This document shows positions 16,832 through 25,891 of a stretch of 64,000 nucleotides of DNA, piece after piece; within the stretch, counting starts at the first letter, position 1, and each line of letters starts with the position of its first letter. The DNA is from Pandoraea oxalativorans (GTDB lineage Bacteria > Pseudomonadota > Gammaproteobacteria > Burkholderiales > Burkholderiaceae), in the NCBI RefSeq assembly GCF_000972785.3, contig NZ_CP011253.3:3844001-3908000 (forward strand), in the 5' to 3' direction. The translations under genes and the position numbers were made by a program. The notes under the pieces are model-generated. The model was given only the letters and a program-made list of their open reading frames with translations, was not told where the DNA came from and did not search any database.

Positions 16832-19405
16832 TCAGACGCCCGCCCGGCGGGCCTCACCAACGGCATCCGACTTTCCGGTGCTGCCTGCCGACATGGGTGT
16901 CACCCCCTGATCGGCAGGACGCCAGCGGCGCAACAACAGCGCATTACTGACGACACTGACGCTACTGAGCGCCATCGCCGCCCCGGCAATCACGGGACTG
17001 AGCATGCCAAACGCCGCGAGCGGAATCCCCACAACGTTGTACGCAAACGCCCAGAACAGGTTCTGCCGGATTTTCGACCACGTGCGGCGGGACACATCGA
17101 TGGCGTCGGCGACCCGCTGCGGGTCGCCACGCATCAGCGTGATGCCCGCCGTCTGCATCGCCACGTCCGTGCCCGAGCCCATGGCAATGCCAACGTCGGC
17201 GGCAGCCAGGGCCGGTGCGTCGTTGATCCCGTCGCCGACCATGGCTACGACCGCGCCATCGCGTTTGAGTTGCGCGATGACCTCCGCCTTGTGTTCCGGC
17301 AGAACATCGGCATGCACCTCGTCGAGCCCCAGCGCGTTGGCGACCGCCTTCGCGCTCCCTGCGTTATCGCCCGTCACCATCACACAGCGCACACCCAGCG
17401 CGTGCAGGCGGTCGACGGCAGGACGGGCCGTTGCCTTGAGCGTATCGCCGAACGCGAGCAGACCGAGCAGGCGAGCGCCGCGAACACGCGCGTGCGCAAC
17501 ATCGCCCGCGACTTCACCCGAGCCATCACTCCCCGTCTCAACCAGCCACGAGACAGTCCGTCCCTCGCCCGCCAACCGCACGGCTTCCGACGCCAGCGCG
17601 CCCTGCGAGATTCCGAGTTCGTCGAGCAATCGCGCATTGCCCAACTGGAGCGTGTGACGACCGCTCATCGAATCGCCCGGAACACCCGCGCCTTGCACTT
17701 CCTGAATGTCGGCCCGCATACCGCGTCCCGGCAATGCGGCAATGTCGGAGGCGACCGGTACCACCGAAGCCAGCCCGGCCTCTTCGGCCGCCGTCGTCAC
17801 GGCCTTGGCCAACGGGTGAGAACTTCCCGACTGCACCGCAGCGGACCACCGCAGCAGCGTGTCGGCGCTTGTGCCTTCCACTGGCAAATGCGCGACGAGA
17901 CGCGGCTTGCCTTGCGTCAACGTCCCCGTCTTGTCGAACGCCACGACGTTGATCCGGTGCGCCAGTTCCAGCGCCTCGGCGTCTTTGATCAGGATGCCTT
18001 GTCGCGCGGCCGCCCCGGTACCGACCATGATCGCCGCCGGCGTGGCCAGCCCCAATGCACATGGACAGGCGATGACCAGTACCGCGACAGCATTAAGCAG
18101 CGAGGCCTCAAGACCGAGGCCCAGCGCCCAACCCGCGATCACCGTCACAACGGCAATCACCACGACCACCGGAACGAAAACCGCCGCCACACGATCCACG
18201 GCGCGCTGGATCGGCGCTTTGCCCGCCTGCGCGTCCTCGACCATACGAATGATGCGGGCCAACGCCGTATCGGCCCCCACCGCCGTGGTTTCCACACGCA
18301 AAGTGCCTGCACCGTTGATCGAACCGCCGACGACCTCGTCGCCGTCGGCCTTGTCGATCGGCAACGGCTCCCCGGTCAGCAACGATTCGTCGAGCTGGCT
18401 CGCGCCATCGCGGATCACACCGTCGACCGGCACACGCTCACCGGCGCGCACCACAACCCAGTCGCCCACCTTCACCTGTGACAGCGGCACCGAGATTTCG
18501 CTTGCTGCGCCGTGCGGGTCACGCACGACACGCGCCGTCTCCGGACGCAGCGCCGCCAACGCCCGAATCGCTTCCACGGTCCGCCGCTTTGCCCGCGCTT
18601 CGAGCCACTTGCCCAGCAGCACCAGCGTGATCACCACCGCCGCCGCTTCGAAATACAAATGCGGCATGCTGCCCGCCGGTGCACGCCACCACTCGTACAA
18701 GCTAAGGCCGTAGGCCGCCGACGTGCCCAACGCCACCAGCAAGTCCATATTGCCACTACCGGCACGCACCGCCTTGTAACCTGCCCGGTAGAAGCGCGCG
18801 CCTAACCAGAACTGCACCGGGGTCGCGAGTAGCCACTGCGCCCACGGCGGCGGCATCAGATGCACGCCGAACGGCTCGACAAGCATCGGCAGCAACAACG
18901 GCAACGACAGCACTGCGGCAACCGCCACCGGCCACCATGCCGGACCGGTCTGCGTCGATGCCGCTTGCGCCGGGTCGGTGACAACCGATGCCTCGTACCC
19001 CGCCTTCTCGGCCGCAGCACTCAGCATCGCAACATCGACCACCCCACGCACGCCACGCACCGCCGCGCGCTCGGTCGCCAGATTCACGTTCGCTTCGACC
19101 ACGCCCGGCACATTGCGCAACGCCTTTTCCACGCGCCCCGCGCACGAAGCGCAGGTCATGCCGCCGATGGCCAGTTCGAACGATAGCTCCGCAACCTGAT
19201 ACCCGGCGTCGCTCACGGCGGCTTCAACCGCCCCCAGTAGCGCGGCCGGCGCGACGTCTGCCGCCGCCTCCACCGCAGCCGTCTCGGTCGCAAGGTTCAC
19301 ATTGGCGCTTGCCACACCGGGCGTGCGCCGCAAGGCCTTCTCCACCCGCGTCACGCACGATGCGCAGGTCATGCCTTCAATACCAACCGACCAGTTCTGA
19401 GTCAT
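16832..19405 (-). CDS. copA: Cu(I)-exporting P1B-type ATPase CopA
   Basis: An 857-residue copper-efflux ATPase of the inner membrane. Two N-terminal heavy-metal-associated domains carry GMTCASC (Cys pairs near residues 14/17 and 85/88). The membrane CPC motif reads [13 protein letters not shown]. The phosphorylation loop has [11 protein letters not shown], and the hinge has [26 protein letters not shown]; the SSHPLAK motif of the nucleotide domain is present. All catalytic residues are intact. GGAGG lies 7 nt before the ATG. The promoter immediately upstream has the overlong 19-bp spacer and dyad expected for CueR control. cueR lies ~1 kb downstream on the same strand and copZ is divergent. 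Confidence 0.97.
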   Translation of the reverse strand: MTQNWSVGIEGMTCASCVTRVEKALRRTPGVASANVNLATETAAVEAAADVAPAALLGAVEAAVSDAGYQVAELSFELAIGGMTCASCAGRVEKALRNVPGVVEANVNLATERAAVRGVRGVVDVAMLSAAAEKAGYEASVVTDPAQAASTQTGPAWWPVAVAAVLSLPLLLPMLVEPFGVHLMPPPWAQWLLATPVQFWLGARFYRAGYKAVRAGSGNMDLLVALGTSAAYGLSLYEWWRAPAGSMPHLYFEAAAVVITLVLLGKWLEARAKRRTVEAIRALAALRPETARVVRDPHGAASEISVPLSQVKVGDWVVVRAGERVPVDGVIRDGASQLDESLLTGEPLPIDKADGDEVVGGSINGAGTLRVETTAVGADTALARIIRMVEDAQAGKAPIQRAVDRVAAVFVPVVVVIAVVTVIAGWALGLGLEASLLNAVAVLVIACPCALGLATPAAIMVGTGAAARQGILIKDAEALELAHRINVVAFDKTGTLTQGKPRLVAHLPVEGTSADTLLRWSAAVQSGSSHPLAKAVTTAAEEAGLASVVPVASDIAALPGRGMRADIQEVQGAGVPGDSMSGRHTLQLGNARLLDELGISQGALASEAVRLAGEGRTVSWLVETGSDGSGEVAGDVAHARVRGARLLGLLAFGDTLKATARPAVDRLHALGVRCVMVTGDNAGSAKAVANALGLDEVHADVLPEHKAEVIAQLKRDGAVVAMVGDGINDAPALAAADVGIAMGSGTDVAMQTAGITLMRGDPQRVADAIDVSRRTWSKIRQNLFWAFAYNVVGIPLAAFGMLSPVIAGAAMALSSVSVVSNALLLRRWRPADQGVTPMSAGSTGKSDAVGEARRAGV

Positions 19406-19441
19406 TTATAGGCCTCCAGGAGGACTGTCATCATGCGTCAC

Positions 19442-19472
19442 AGCATAGACCTTGCCATGACAGGAAGGTCAA
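19442..19472 (-). promoter_or_regulatory. CueR-type promoter of copA
   Basis: On the minus strand: -35 TTGACC, 19-bp spacer, -10 TATGCT. The spacer region contains the dyad ACCTTCC-N7-GCAAGGT (19449-19469), matching the CueR box of the E. coli copA promoter (ACCTTCC-N7-GGAAGGT) except at one position. A 19-bp spacer is diagnostic of MerR-family activation. Confidence 0.9.
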
Positions 19473-19608
19473 GCGCTGTGCGGCAACTTGTCACGCTTTC
19501 CGGCGGAAACAGCATGCCCCCCCCGTCACACTTCAACGATAGCGCCACCGGAACCGGCCATGTTTGGGGGACGTCCGACCCGATAGGCGATTCGTCTGAA
19601 AAAAGCGC

Positions 19609-19639
19609 TTGAGCTTACCTCTATGGGAAGGTCTATCAT
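19609..19639 (+). promoter_or_regulatory. CueR-type promoter of copZ
   Basis: -35 TTGAGC, 19-bp spacer, -10 TATCAT. The right half-site GGAAGGT is perfect; the left half (AGCTTAC) is degenerate compared with ACCTTCC. The predicted transcript starts about 48 nt before the copZ start codon. Confidence 0.8.
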
Positions 19640-19693
19640 CCATTCACCTGATCAGTGTCACCGTCAACTGAATCGTCTTTCAAGGAGAGCAAC

Positions 19694-19894
19694 ATGCAAG
19701 TCCAAGTCGAAGGTATGAGCTGCGGCCATTGCGTCAAAGCCGTCACGCGTGCGATCACCGAGCTGGATGCCGACGCGAAGGTCAACGTCGATCTGGGCGC
19801 TGGCCGCGTAGACGTTCAAAGCGACCTGTCGCCCGCAGAAGTCAGCGCGGCCATTACCGACGCCGGTTACACCGTCAAAGGCACCAGCGTCTGA
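19694..19894 (+). CDS. copZ: CopZ-type copper chaperone
   Basis: A 66-residue single heavy-metal-associated domain. GMSCGHCVKAVTRAI supplies the Cu(I)-binding Cys pair (residues 9 and 12), and the ferredoxin-like fold ends in AITDAGYTVKG. It would carry Cu(I) in the cytosol to CopA and possibly to CueR. The start is ATG 19694 because AGGAG sits 6 nt upstream; the open frame reaches a GTG at 19655 with no site. Divergent from copA, with its own CueR-type promoter. Confidence 0.93.
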   Translation: MQVQVEGMSCGHCVKAVTRAITELDADAKVNVDLGAGRVDVQSDLSPAEVSAAITDAGYTVKGTSV

Positions 19895-20014
19895 TTGAAT
19901 GACGGCTGACCCGCGCCCCCGGTTGGCCCGAACTTCGTTCGACGGACAGCGGACGGACCCGGCCGACGGACCCGGCCGACGCACTCAGCCGACACCATCA
20001 GCCCGCATCAAGCA

Positions 20015-20047
20015 CGGCCACAAGAGGCACTTCGCTTCTTGTGGCCG
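20015..20047. repeat. Perfect 11-bp inverted repeat downstream of copZ
   Basis: CGGCCACAAGA ... TCTTGTGGCCG with an 11-nt loop. It could form a strong RNA hairpin downstream of copZ, but no U-run follows. A direct repeat GACGGACCCGGCC (two copies) lies just before it, near 19950-19980. Confidence 0.65.
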
Positions 20048-20189
20048 ATGTGCAATCCCACGCGCCCGGCGCGGCCTTGCCTGCAGACTTCTCCCACCCT
20101 GTGCTACGCTCTGTCTCGCCGCATACGTAATGACGCCGCGCAATGCGTAACTACCACGCGATGCAACGCAACGTTCGTACGGCATACAC

Positions 20190-20362
20190 GTCTTCAGGGC
20201 GGGGTGAGAGTCCCCACCGGCGGTATGTGACGCCACGCAGTTCGCTGCGTCGTCATGAGCCCGCGAGCGCTTGTCACCGTCGCTTTCGCGACATCGGCAG
20301 GGTCAGCAGATCTGGTGCGAAGCCAGAGCCGACGGTCATAGTCCGGATGAGAGAAGATGCGT
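20190..20362 (+). promoter_or_regulatory. FMN riboswitch (RFN element)
   Basis: The conserved RFN blocks are present in order: TTCAGGGCGGGGTGAGAGTC, CCCCACCGGCGGTA, GAGCCCGCGAGCG, the GGTCAGCAGATCTGGTG segment, GAAGCCAGAGCCGACGGT and CATAGTCCGGATGAGAGAAG. The aptamer binds FMN and turns down riboflavin genes. Downstream, ATGGGA-TGCCG-TCCCAT (20378-20394) forms a hairpin in the expression platform, and the ribB ribosome site follows at about 20449. No obvious U-run terminator is present, so translational control is more likely. Confidence 0.96.
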
Positions 20363-20459
20363 CGATACCCGCGTGCTATGGGATGCCGTCCCATGGCGAC
20401 GTCCGTTCGCATGCCCCGAAAACGTTTTTCGCCCGATTGACTTACGCGAGGAGCGTTTC

Positions 20460-21182
20460 ATGTCCACCAGTACCCGCAATACCCAAGCTGTTTCGCACGA
20501 CACCCCCTCCACCGCCTCGACCGACGACCTGCATGCCTACCCGGCATTCGTCGACCTGCCGCCGGTGGAAGTCCGTCTGCGCGCTGCGCTCGACGCCATG
20601 CGCGAAGGCCGTCCCGTCATTCTGATGGACGATCTGGACCGCGAGAACGAAGCCGATCTGATCGTCGCCGCCGAGAAAATCACGCCCGCCACGATGGCCA
20701 TGCTGATTCGCGAATGCAGCGGCATCGTCTGCCTGTGTCTGCCCGACGAGACGCTGCGCCGTCTCGATCTGCCGCCCATGGTCGAGCAGAACCAGAGCCG
20801 TTACGGCACCGCCTTTACGGTGACGATCGAAGCGCGTCAGGGCGTGAGTACCGGCGTTTCCGCTGCCGACCGCGTCACCACGATCCGCGCAGCCATCGCC
20901 GACGACGCACAGCCCTCCGACCTCTCCCGCCCCGGCCACGTGTTCCCGCTGCGCGCGCAGCCGGGCGGTGTGCTCACGCGTCGCGGTCACACGGAAGGCT
21001 CTGTCGATCTGGCGATCCTCGCTGGCTTGAAACCGGCAGCCGTGCTGTGCGAACTGATGAATCCGGACGGGACGATGACCCGTGGCGCCGATATCGAGCG
21101 CTTCGCCAAGCAGCACGATCTGCCGATTCTGACCATCGACGAGCTGGCCACCTACCGCCTCAGCCACGCGCAAGCCGCCTGA
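20460..21182 (+). CDS. ribB: 3,4-dihydroxy-2-butanone 4-phosphate synthase RibB
   Basis: A 240-residue riboflavin-biosynthesis enzyme that converts ribulose 5-phosphate to 3,4-dihydroxy-2-butanone 4-phosphate and formate. Motifs: [15 protein letters not shown] (acidic metal-binding loop), [37 protein letters not shown] and [16 protein letters not shown]. There is no GTP cyclohydrolase II domain, so this is a stand-alone RibB rather than the RibBA fusion. GAGGAG lies about 6 nt before the ATG. The ~40-residue N-terminal tail before [15 protein letters not shown] is longer than in E. coli RibB. It is controlled by the FMN riboswitch directly upstream; no other rib gene follows. Confidence 0.96.
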   Translation: MSTSTRNTQAVSHDTPSTASTDDLHAYPAFVDLPPVEVRLRAALDAMREGRPVILMDDLDRENEADLIVAAEKITPATMAMLIRECSGIVCLCLPDETLRRLDLPPMVEQNQSRYGTAFTVTIEARQGVSTGVSAADRVTTIRAAIADDAQPSDLSRPGHVFPLRAQPGGVLTRRGHTEGSVDLAILAGLKPAAVLCELMNPDGTMTRGADIERFAKQHDLPILTIDELATYRLSHAQAA

Positions 21183-21384
21183 GCGTACGCCGTCCGCTGG
21201 CGACGGCCCCTGCGGCAATGGCACACCCCGCCGTTGCCGCGTCACTTCCGTCGGACCACCGGCATCCTCGTCACTTATCGGTCGACGCTTCCCTCTAACG
21301 CGAAACGCACATCCGGACGCAGCGACTTCTATAATCGCTGACAAGCCGATTGCCTAGCATCATAAAAGTTACGAGGAAGACGTC

Positions 21385-21951
21385 ATGAGCACTAAACCGG
21401 AAGCCGCCGCCGTTCTGGCGCAATGGGAAGCCGACGAAGCCGCCGTGCGCGAGCGCATCACGCGCAATGGTCCGGCGCGTTATGGCGTCGCGACGCCATC
21501 CGACGTGATCGGCCTGACCGGCCAGGAAATCTTCGACGCGATGTTCGACGGTAAGCTGCCGATGCCGCCGATCAGCGAGACGCTGGGTTTCATTGCCGTG
21601 GAAGTCGCCAATGGCCGCGCTGTGTTTCAGGGACGTCCGGCGCTGCCCTATTACAACCCGCTCGGCTCCATCCACGGCGGTTGGTTTGCTACGCTGCTCG
21701 ACTCGGCCGTTGCCTGCGCGATCCATTCGACGCTACCCGCCGGACGCAGCTACACCACGCTGGAACTCAAGACGAACATGGTCCGCGCCCTCACGCGCGA
21801 CGTGCCTGTCGTGCGCGCCGAAGGCAAGGTCATTCAGGCGGGTCGTCAGGTCGGGATTGCGGAAGGCCGCATCGTCGGGCCGGACGGCACGCTCTACGCG
21901 CACGCCACGACGACCTGCCTGATCTTCGATTTCCCGCCGAAGAAGGCATAA
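21385..21951 (+). CDS. PaaI-type hotdog-fold thioesterase
   Basis: A 188-residue single hotdog domain. The signature NPLGSIHGGWFATLLDSAVACAI contains the HGG loop and downstream acidic residue used in acyl-CoA thioester hydrolysis; it continues with TTLELKTNMVRALTRD and ends VGPDGTLYAHATTTCLIFDFP. The ~70-residue N-terminal extension before PPISETLGF is common in the beta-proteobacterial branch. A GAGGA site lies upstream of the ATG. No operon partner is evident, so substrate cannot be inferred; medium-chain or aromatic acyl-CoA is typical for the family. Confidence 0.85.
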   Translation: MSTKPEAAAVLAQWEADEAAVRERITRNGPARYGVATPSDVIGLTGQEIFDAMFDGKLPMPPISETLGFIAVEVANGRAVFQGRPALPYYNPLGSIHGGWFATLLDSAVACAIHSTLPAGRSYTTLELKTNMVRALTRDVPVVRAEGKVIQAGRQVGIAEGRIVGPDGTLYAHATTTCLIFDFPPKKA

Positions 21952-21991
21952 GAGGCAGGCGGAAAAACCAGGCGTAAAAAGCAGGCATGCG

Positions 21992-22072
21992 TCAGGCATC
22001 GCCCTGAAGAAAAAGCCCGTCGATATATTCCAGCACCACTCGGCGCTTGAAGGCCTCGTTGTACTTCGTCAT
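21992..22072 (-). pseudogene. Transposase OrfA N-terminal scrap (IS3-like)
   Basis: A 26-codon frame starting MTKYNEAFKRRVVLEYIDG, which matches the first helix of IS3/IS150-type OrfA transposases, then diverges and stops. No ribosome site of its own; the ATG sits against the U-run of the terminator for the gene upstream. Most likely the remaining edge of a deleted insertion sequence. Confidence 0.55.
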
Positions 22073-22073
22073 G

Positions 22074-22116
22074 AAAAAACCCCCAAACGTTGGATTTATG
22101 GCCAACTCTTGGGGGT
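22074..22116 (-). terminator. Rho-independent terminator of the CPA2 antiporter gene
   Basis: On the minus strand ACCCCCAA-GAG-TTGG ... CCAA-CGT-TTGGGGGT followed by a run of T. Strong two-part stem, about 60 bp after the antiporter stop codon. Confidence 0.85.
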
Positions 22117-22178
22117 CGCTTCACCGGCGGGCTTCTTGACTTCGTCGCGTGATCACCCGTCACGCATCCCTCAGTGCA

Positions 22179-23966
22179 TCAGTGTGACGGCGATCCCCCG
22201 CCACCATGCTCGCCATCGGGCTGATGTTCGAGCGTCTCTTTGAGCGCGATCTGAAGCTTGGCGTGCATACGCACGAACCAGCTACGCATAATGACCGCGA
22301 GCACCAGCGTGCCCGCCACGATCAGCACGATCATTTCGGTCGACGGCAGGATGCTCGCCGAGAGCGCCGCCACCAGCAGAATGACGCCCACCATCGCGGC
22401 AATCGGCAGAATCTCCGCAACCACGCGACGCACCTCGAAGGTGTAGCGCCCCGTGAGACTCGGCGGGATCGACAACTCCACGAGCAGCAACGACAGCGAC
22501 TTGAGCTTGCGGTACACCGCAATCAGGAACGGCAGCGAGAGCACCAGCGCCCCGCCCCAGACCACCGCACTTTGCAGACTCGGGTCCGAGACCCACGGCT
22601 TCATCAGATCGGCAAGACGGCGATAGAAGAACGCGCCACCGAGGAAGATCGTCACGACGAGCGCCAGATTGATCGCCACGCTCACCACGATACGACGCAC
22701 GATGGTCACGATCGCCGCGCTGTCGCCCGTCAGTTGAATGCTTTGCAGCCACTGCGTGTACTGCCCGAGCACATAGGACAGACGCCCGGGCATCACGCGG
22801 CCCAGCCAGCCGGTGAACGGGTCGGCGCTCTTGATCAGATACGGCGTGAGCAGTGTGGTGATGACCGAGACGGCCACTGCAATGGGATACAGGAAGTCGC
22901 TGGTCACCTTCAGCGACAGGCCGAGCGACGCGATGATGAACGAGAATTCACCGATCTGCGACAGGCCCATGCCCACGCGCATCGACGTGCGACCGTCCTG
23001 CCCTGAGAGGTACGAGCCCAGCCCGCACGACACGATCTTGCCGACCACCACCGCCACCGTGATCACCAGAATCGGCCAGACGTACGTGACCAGCACGTGC
23101 GGGTCGAGCAGCAGGCCGATGGTCACGAAGAACACCGCACTGAACATGTCCCGCAACGGCGCAACCAGCCGTTCGATGGTGTGCAACTCCCGCGCTTCGG
23201 CCATGATCGCACCGATCAGGAACGCGCCGAGCGCCACACTGTAGCCCATCTGAATCACGAGCAGGCAGAAGCCGAAGCACAGGCCCAGCACCACGACCAG
23301 CAGCATTTCGTCGCTCTTGAATTTCGCCACATAGCCGAGGATGCGCGGCACGAGCAGAATGCCCACCACCAGCGACACGACCATGAACAGCAGCAGTTTG
23401 CCCAGCGTGAAGGTCGCTTCGCCCGCATCGACCTGACCGCTGATGGCGATGCCCGAGAGCAACGCGATCATGCCGATGGCCAGCACGTCTTCCACGATAA
23501 GCACGCCGAAGATCAACTGCGCAAAACGCTCGCGCTTCATGCCGAGTTCGTCGAGCGCCTTGACGATGATGGTCGTCGACGAGACGGCAAGCATCGCACC
23601 GAGGAAGATCGAATCCATCGCCTTCCAGCCGAAGAAACGACCGATCTCGTAGCCGATCCACAGCATCAGCACGATCTCGGTAATCGCCGCCACGAACGCC
23701 GTCACGCCCACCCGGGCGAGCTTGCGCAGGCTGAACTCCAGACCCAGCGAGAACATCAGGAACACGACACCGAGTTCGGCAAGGATCCCGATGGTCTTCT
23801 CGTCATGTATCAGCGCGAACGGCGGCGTGTACGGCCCGATGATCACGCCCGCCACGATGTAGCCGAGCACGACGGGCTGCCGGAACCGGTTGAAGATGAC
23901 CGTCACGATGCCTGCCAGCAGCATGATGACGGCCAGATCCTGAATGAAGTCGATGGCGTGATGCAT
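22179..23966 (-). CDS. CPA2-family monovalent cation/proton antiporter (KefB/YbaL-like)
   Basis: A 595-residue inner-membrane protein of the CPA2 family. The N-terminal half has about 12 transmembrane helices with hallmark segments VVLGYIVAGVIIGP, AELGVVFLMFSLGLEFSLRKL, AMLAVSSTTIIVKALDELG and GLSQIGEFSFIIASLG. It should exchange K+ or Na+ for H+. No TrkA-N/RCK domain is visible; instead there is a second membrane-rich region (LALVVTIFLGGAFFYRRL; IAAMVGVILLVAALSASIL) and a charged Gly/His tail. The start is ATG 23966 (MHHAIDFIQDLAVIMLLAG), with GGGGAG 11 nt upstream; the longer open frame to 24167 is not supported. Confidence 0.88.
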   Translation of the reverse strand: MHHAIDFIQDLAVIMLLAGIVTVIFNRFRQPVVLGYIVAGVIIGPYTPPFALIHDEKTIGILAELGVVFLMFSLGLEFSLRKLARVGVTAFVAAITEIVLMLWIGYEIGRFFGWKAMDSIFLGAMLAVSSTTIIVKALDELGMKRERFAQLIFGVLIVEDVLAIGMIALLSGIAISGQVDAGEATFTLGKLLLFMVVSLVVGILLVPRILGYVAKFKSDEMLLVVVLGLCFGFCLLVIQMGYSVALGAFLIGAIMAEARELHTIERLVAPLRDMFSAVFFVTIGLLLDPHVLVTYVWPILVITVAVVVGKIVSCGLGSYLSGQDGRTSMRVGMGLSQIGEFSFIIASLGLSLKVTSDFLYPIAVAVSVITTLLTPYLIKSADPFTGWLGRVMPGRLSYVLGQYTQWLQSIQLTGDSAAIVTIVRRIVVSVAINLALVVTIFLGGAFFYRRLADLMKPWVSDPSLQSAVVWGGALVLSLPFLIAVYRKLKSLSLLLVELSIPPSLTGRYTFEVRRVVAEILPIAAMVGVILLVAALSASILPSTEMIVLIVAGTLVLAVIMRSWFVRMHAKLQIALKETLEHQPDGEHGGGGSPSH

Positions 23967-24329
23967 CCGATACGTTCTCCCCGCAGCGCGTTGCGCCGAT
24001 GTTGATGTTCTTGACTCCACGCCGGTGACGCGCCGCGTCCCCCCCCCGGGAGACGCAGCGACAACACGAGACGTGATGCTTGATGAAGGTGGGAACTCGG
24101 CCGTGAGCAGCGTATGAGCTGCTTGCCTGCCGACTTGATAGACGTTGCGTTCGTTCGCCCGATTCACTGCGAGTCCGGACGGACCCGCCGCCGACCCCGT
24201 TGCCGACGCCCTCTCGTCTCGAGGGGCTCCGGTTCGGACACCGGAACGGAAAAGCCAACGAACATTCGGCCCAAAACGGGCGCCGAATCAATATACGCGA
24301 TGGCCTGACACGCGCGCAACCCAAGATTG

Positions 24330-24360
24330 ACGGGGGTTTTCATAAAAAATTCCCGTTTTT
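24330..24360 (+). terminator. Putative terminator/attenuator before the DUF2848 operon
   Basis: ACGGG-GGTTTT-CATA-AAAAATT-CCCGT followed by four more T. It ends ~110 nt before the DUF2848 start codon, with AT-rich promoter-like DNA after it, so it may insulate the operon from upstream transcription or attenuate it. Confidence 0.45.
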
Positions 24361-24406
24361 GCTCCCTCGCACGAAATTTTTTTTCTTGATTTTTGTCTCA
24401 CCTCCT

Positions 24407-24420
24407 TGTGAAATATCACA
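24407..24420. promoter_or_regulatory. Palindromic operator candidate of the DUF2848-gntR-amidase operon
   Basis: TGTGA-AATA-TCACA, a perfect dyad in the AT-rich promoter region about 50 bp before the first gene. A GntR regulator of the FCD class is encoded in the same operon and is the natural candidate ligand-responsive repressor; that link is inference. Confidence 0.55.
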
Positions 24421-24468
24421 CAAATATCAATTGAATTTCACTGTGTGATTCCCTGGAGTGGTCGACGT

Positions 24469-25155
24469 ATGAGTTCCTGTTTGTCTTTCACGGTGGCCGG
24501 TGACGGCGCTGCCCTTCGTCTCGACGTCAATGTCGACACCCTGATCATTGCCGGATGGGCCGGACGCGACCGGCACGCGCTCGAGCACCACATCGCCGAA
24601 CTGGCGGCGCTGGGCGTGCGCCGTCCGTCGACGACCCCCTGCTTCTATCGCCTCGCCCCCGCCCTGCTCGCTCAGGGCGACGCAATCGACGTCGTCGGCG
24701 AGACGAGCAGCGGCGAAGCCGAATGCGTGCTGGTCCGTCACGGCGACGAACTGTTCGTAAGCGTCGGCTCGGACCATACCGACCGCGAGGTCGAAGCCTA
24801 CGGCGTCACCGTCTCCAAGCAAGTCTGTGCCAAGCCCGTGGCACGCGAGGCATGGCGTTTTGCCGATGTCGCGGCGCATTGGGATCGATTGGGACTGCGC
24901 TCATGGGTGACGCGTGAGGGCGAGCGGCGTCTTTATCAGGAAGGCACGGTCGCAGGTCTGCTCTCGCCGCAGGAACTGATGGCCAAACTCGGGCCGGACG
25001 GCTTGCCCGCAGGCGCGGCAATGTTCTGTGGCACACTCGCTGCCATTGGCGGCGTGGTTGGCGGCGAGCAGTTCGAGATCGAACTGCACGACCCTGTCCT
25101 CGGCCGCACGATCCGGCACCGCTACGCCACGCAGGCGCTGGCGATTGCCGACTGA
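24469..25155 (+). CDS. DUF2848 protein
   Basis: A 228-residue soluble protein matching DUF2848: PCFYRLAPALLAQGDAIDVVGETSSGEAECVLV, VSVGSDHTDREVEAYGV, SKQVCAKPVAREAW and YQEGTVAGLLSPQELMAK. No function is established. The conserved SDHTDRE and CAKPVA stretches resemble small-molecule binding or hydrolase loops. GGAG lies 11 nt before the ATG. It heads an operon with a GntR regulator (14 bp gap) and an amidase (2 bp gap), suggesting turnover of an amide- or lactone-containing compound. Confidence 0.8.
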   Translation: MSSCLSFTVAGDGAALRLDVNVDTLIIAGWAGRDRHALEHHIAELAALGVRRPSTTPCFYRLAPALLAQGDAIDVVGETSSGEAECVLVRHGDELFVSVGSDHTDREVEAYGVTVSKQVCAKPVAREAWRFADVAAHWDRLGLRSWVTREGERRLYQEGTVAGLLSPQELMAKLGPDGLPAGAAMFCGTLAAIGGVVGGEQFEIELHDPVLGRTIRHRYATQALAIAD

Positions 25156-25169
25156 CTGCCCCCAATCCG

Positions 25170-25889
25170 ATGCCCAACGAGACACTTTTCGAGCCCCGCC
25201 AGACGGAAGTCGCGGGCGACGCCCACCGCATGCCGCCCGAACCGTCTGCGCCTCACGACGGCCGCAGCCTGACCGAGCGCGCCTACGAAGCCATCAAGCA
25301 CGACATCATCACATTGCGTCTACGCCCCGGCGAAACGCTCAACGAAGCGCAATTGATGCAGTCGACGGGACTGGGACGCACACCTGTGCATCAGGCGATG
25401 CATCGTCTGGCACTCGAAGGGTTGTTGGTCATCCTGCCGCGCAAGGGGGCTATGGTCGCGCCCGTCTCGCTGAACGACGCACTCGAAATCATCGACGTGC
25501 GCATGGTCAACGAGACGTACTGCGTCGAGCTGGCCGCCCGCGCGGCAACGCCGGAGGATCTCGCCGCCATCGAGGCTGTTTTGGCGCGCTCGCGTGAGGC
25601 CATTGCGGCACGCGACGTCGCCGCCATGATGCGCATCGACCGCGAGTTCCATCTGGCGATCTCGCGCGCCTCGCGCAACCAGACGCTTGCCGAGCTGCTG
25701 CGCGGTCTGCACGAGCGCTCGCTGCGCTTCTGGTTTCTCGCCTTGTCGACGCCCAGCCATCTGGAAGGCGTCTACGAAGAACACCTCGAACTGTTTGAAG
25801 CGCTGGCCGCCCACGACGGCGAACGCGCCCGACGGGCGATTGCCCGTCACATCGAAGAATTCCGCACCCATATTCTGAAAGCGATCTGA
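25170..25889 (+). CDS. GntR-family (FadR/FCD subfamily) transcriptional regulator
   Basis: A 239-residue regulator. The N-terminal wHTH is LTERAYEAIKHDIITLRLRPGETLNEAQLMQSTGLGRTPVHQAMHRLALEGLL. The C-terminal FCD helical domain includes VRMVNETYCVELAARAA, MRIDREFHLAISRASRN and the metal/ligand-binding EEHLELFEALAAHDGERARRAIARHIEEF. Such proteins usually repress carboxylic-acid catabolic operons until effector binds. Encoded between DUF2848 and the amidase, so it probably autoregulates the operon through the dyad at 24407. Confidence 0.92.
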   Translation: MPNETLFEPRQTEVAGDAHRMPPEPSAPHDGRSLTERAYEAIKHDIITLRLRPGETLNEAQLMQSTGLGRTPVHQAMHRLALEGLLVILPRKGAMVAPVSLNDALEIIDVRMVNETYCVELAARAATPEDLAAIEAVLARSREAIAARDVAAMMRIDREFHLAISRASRNQTLAELLRGLHERSLRFWFLALSTPSHLEGVYEEHLELFEALAAHDGERARRAIARHIEEFRTHILKAI

Positions 25890-25891
25890 AC

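Larger units (their letters stand above)
23967..24468. other. Divergent intergenic region, 0.5 kb
   Basis: No gene seen. It holds a nested hairpin ATTCGG-CCC-AAAAC-GGG-CG-CCGAAT (24264-24288), a terminator-like element (24330-24360), and an AT-rich zone with a TGTGA dyad (24407-24420) just before the DUF2848 operon. Much of the rest is GC-rich and featureless. Confidence 0.5.

Noticed and set aside
16832..19894. Considering the ATPase as a mercury or zinc/cadmium exporter
   Set aside because: CPC membrane motif, two GMTCASC domains, and CueR with Cu(I)-type cysteine spacing point to copper.
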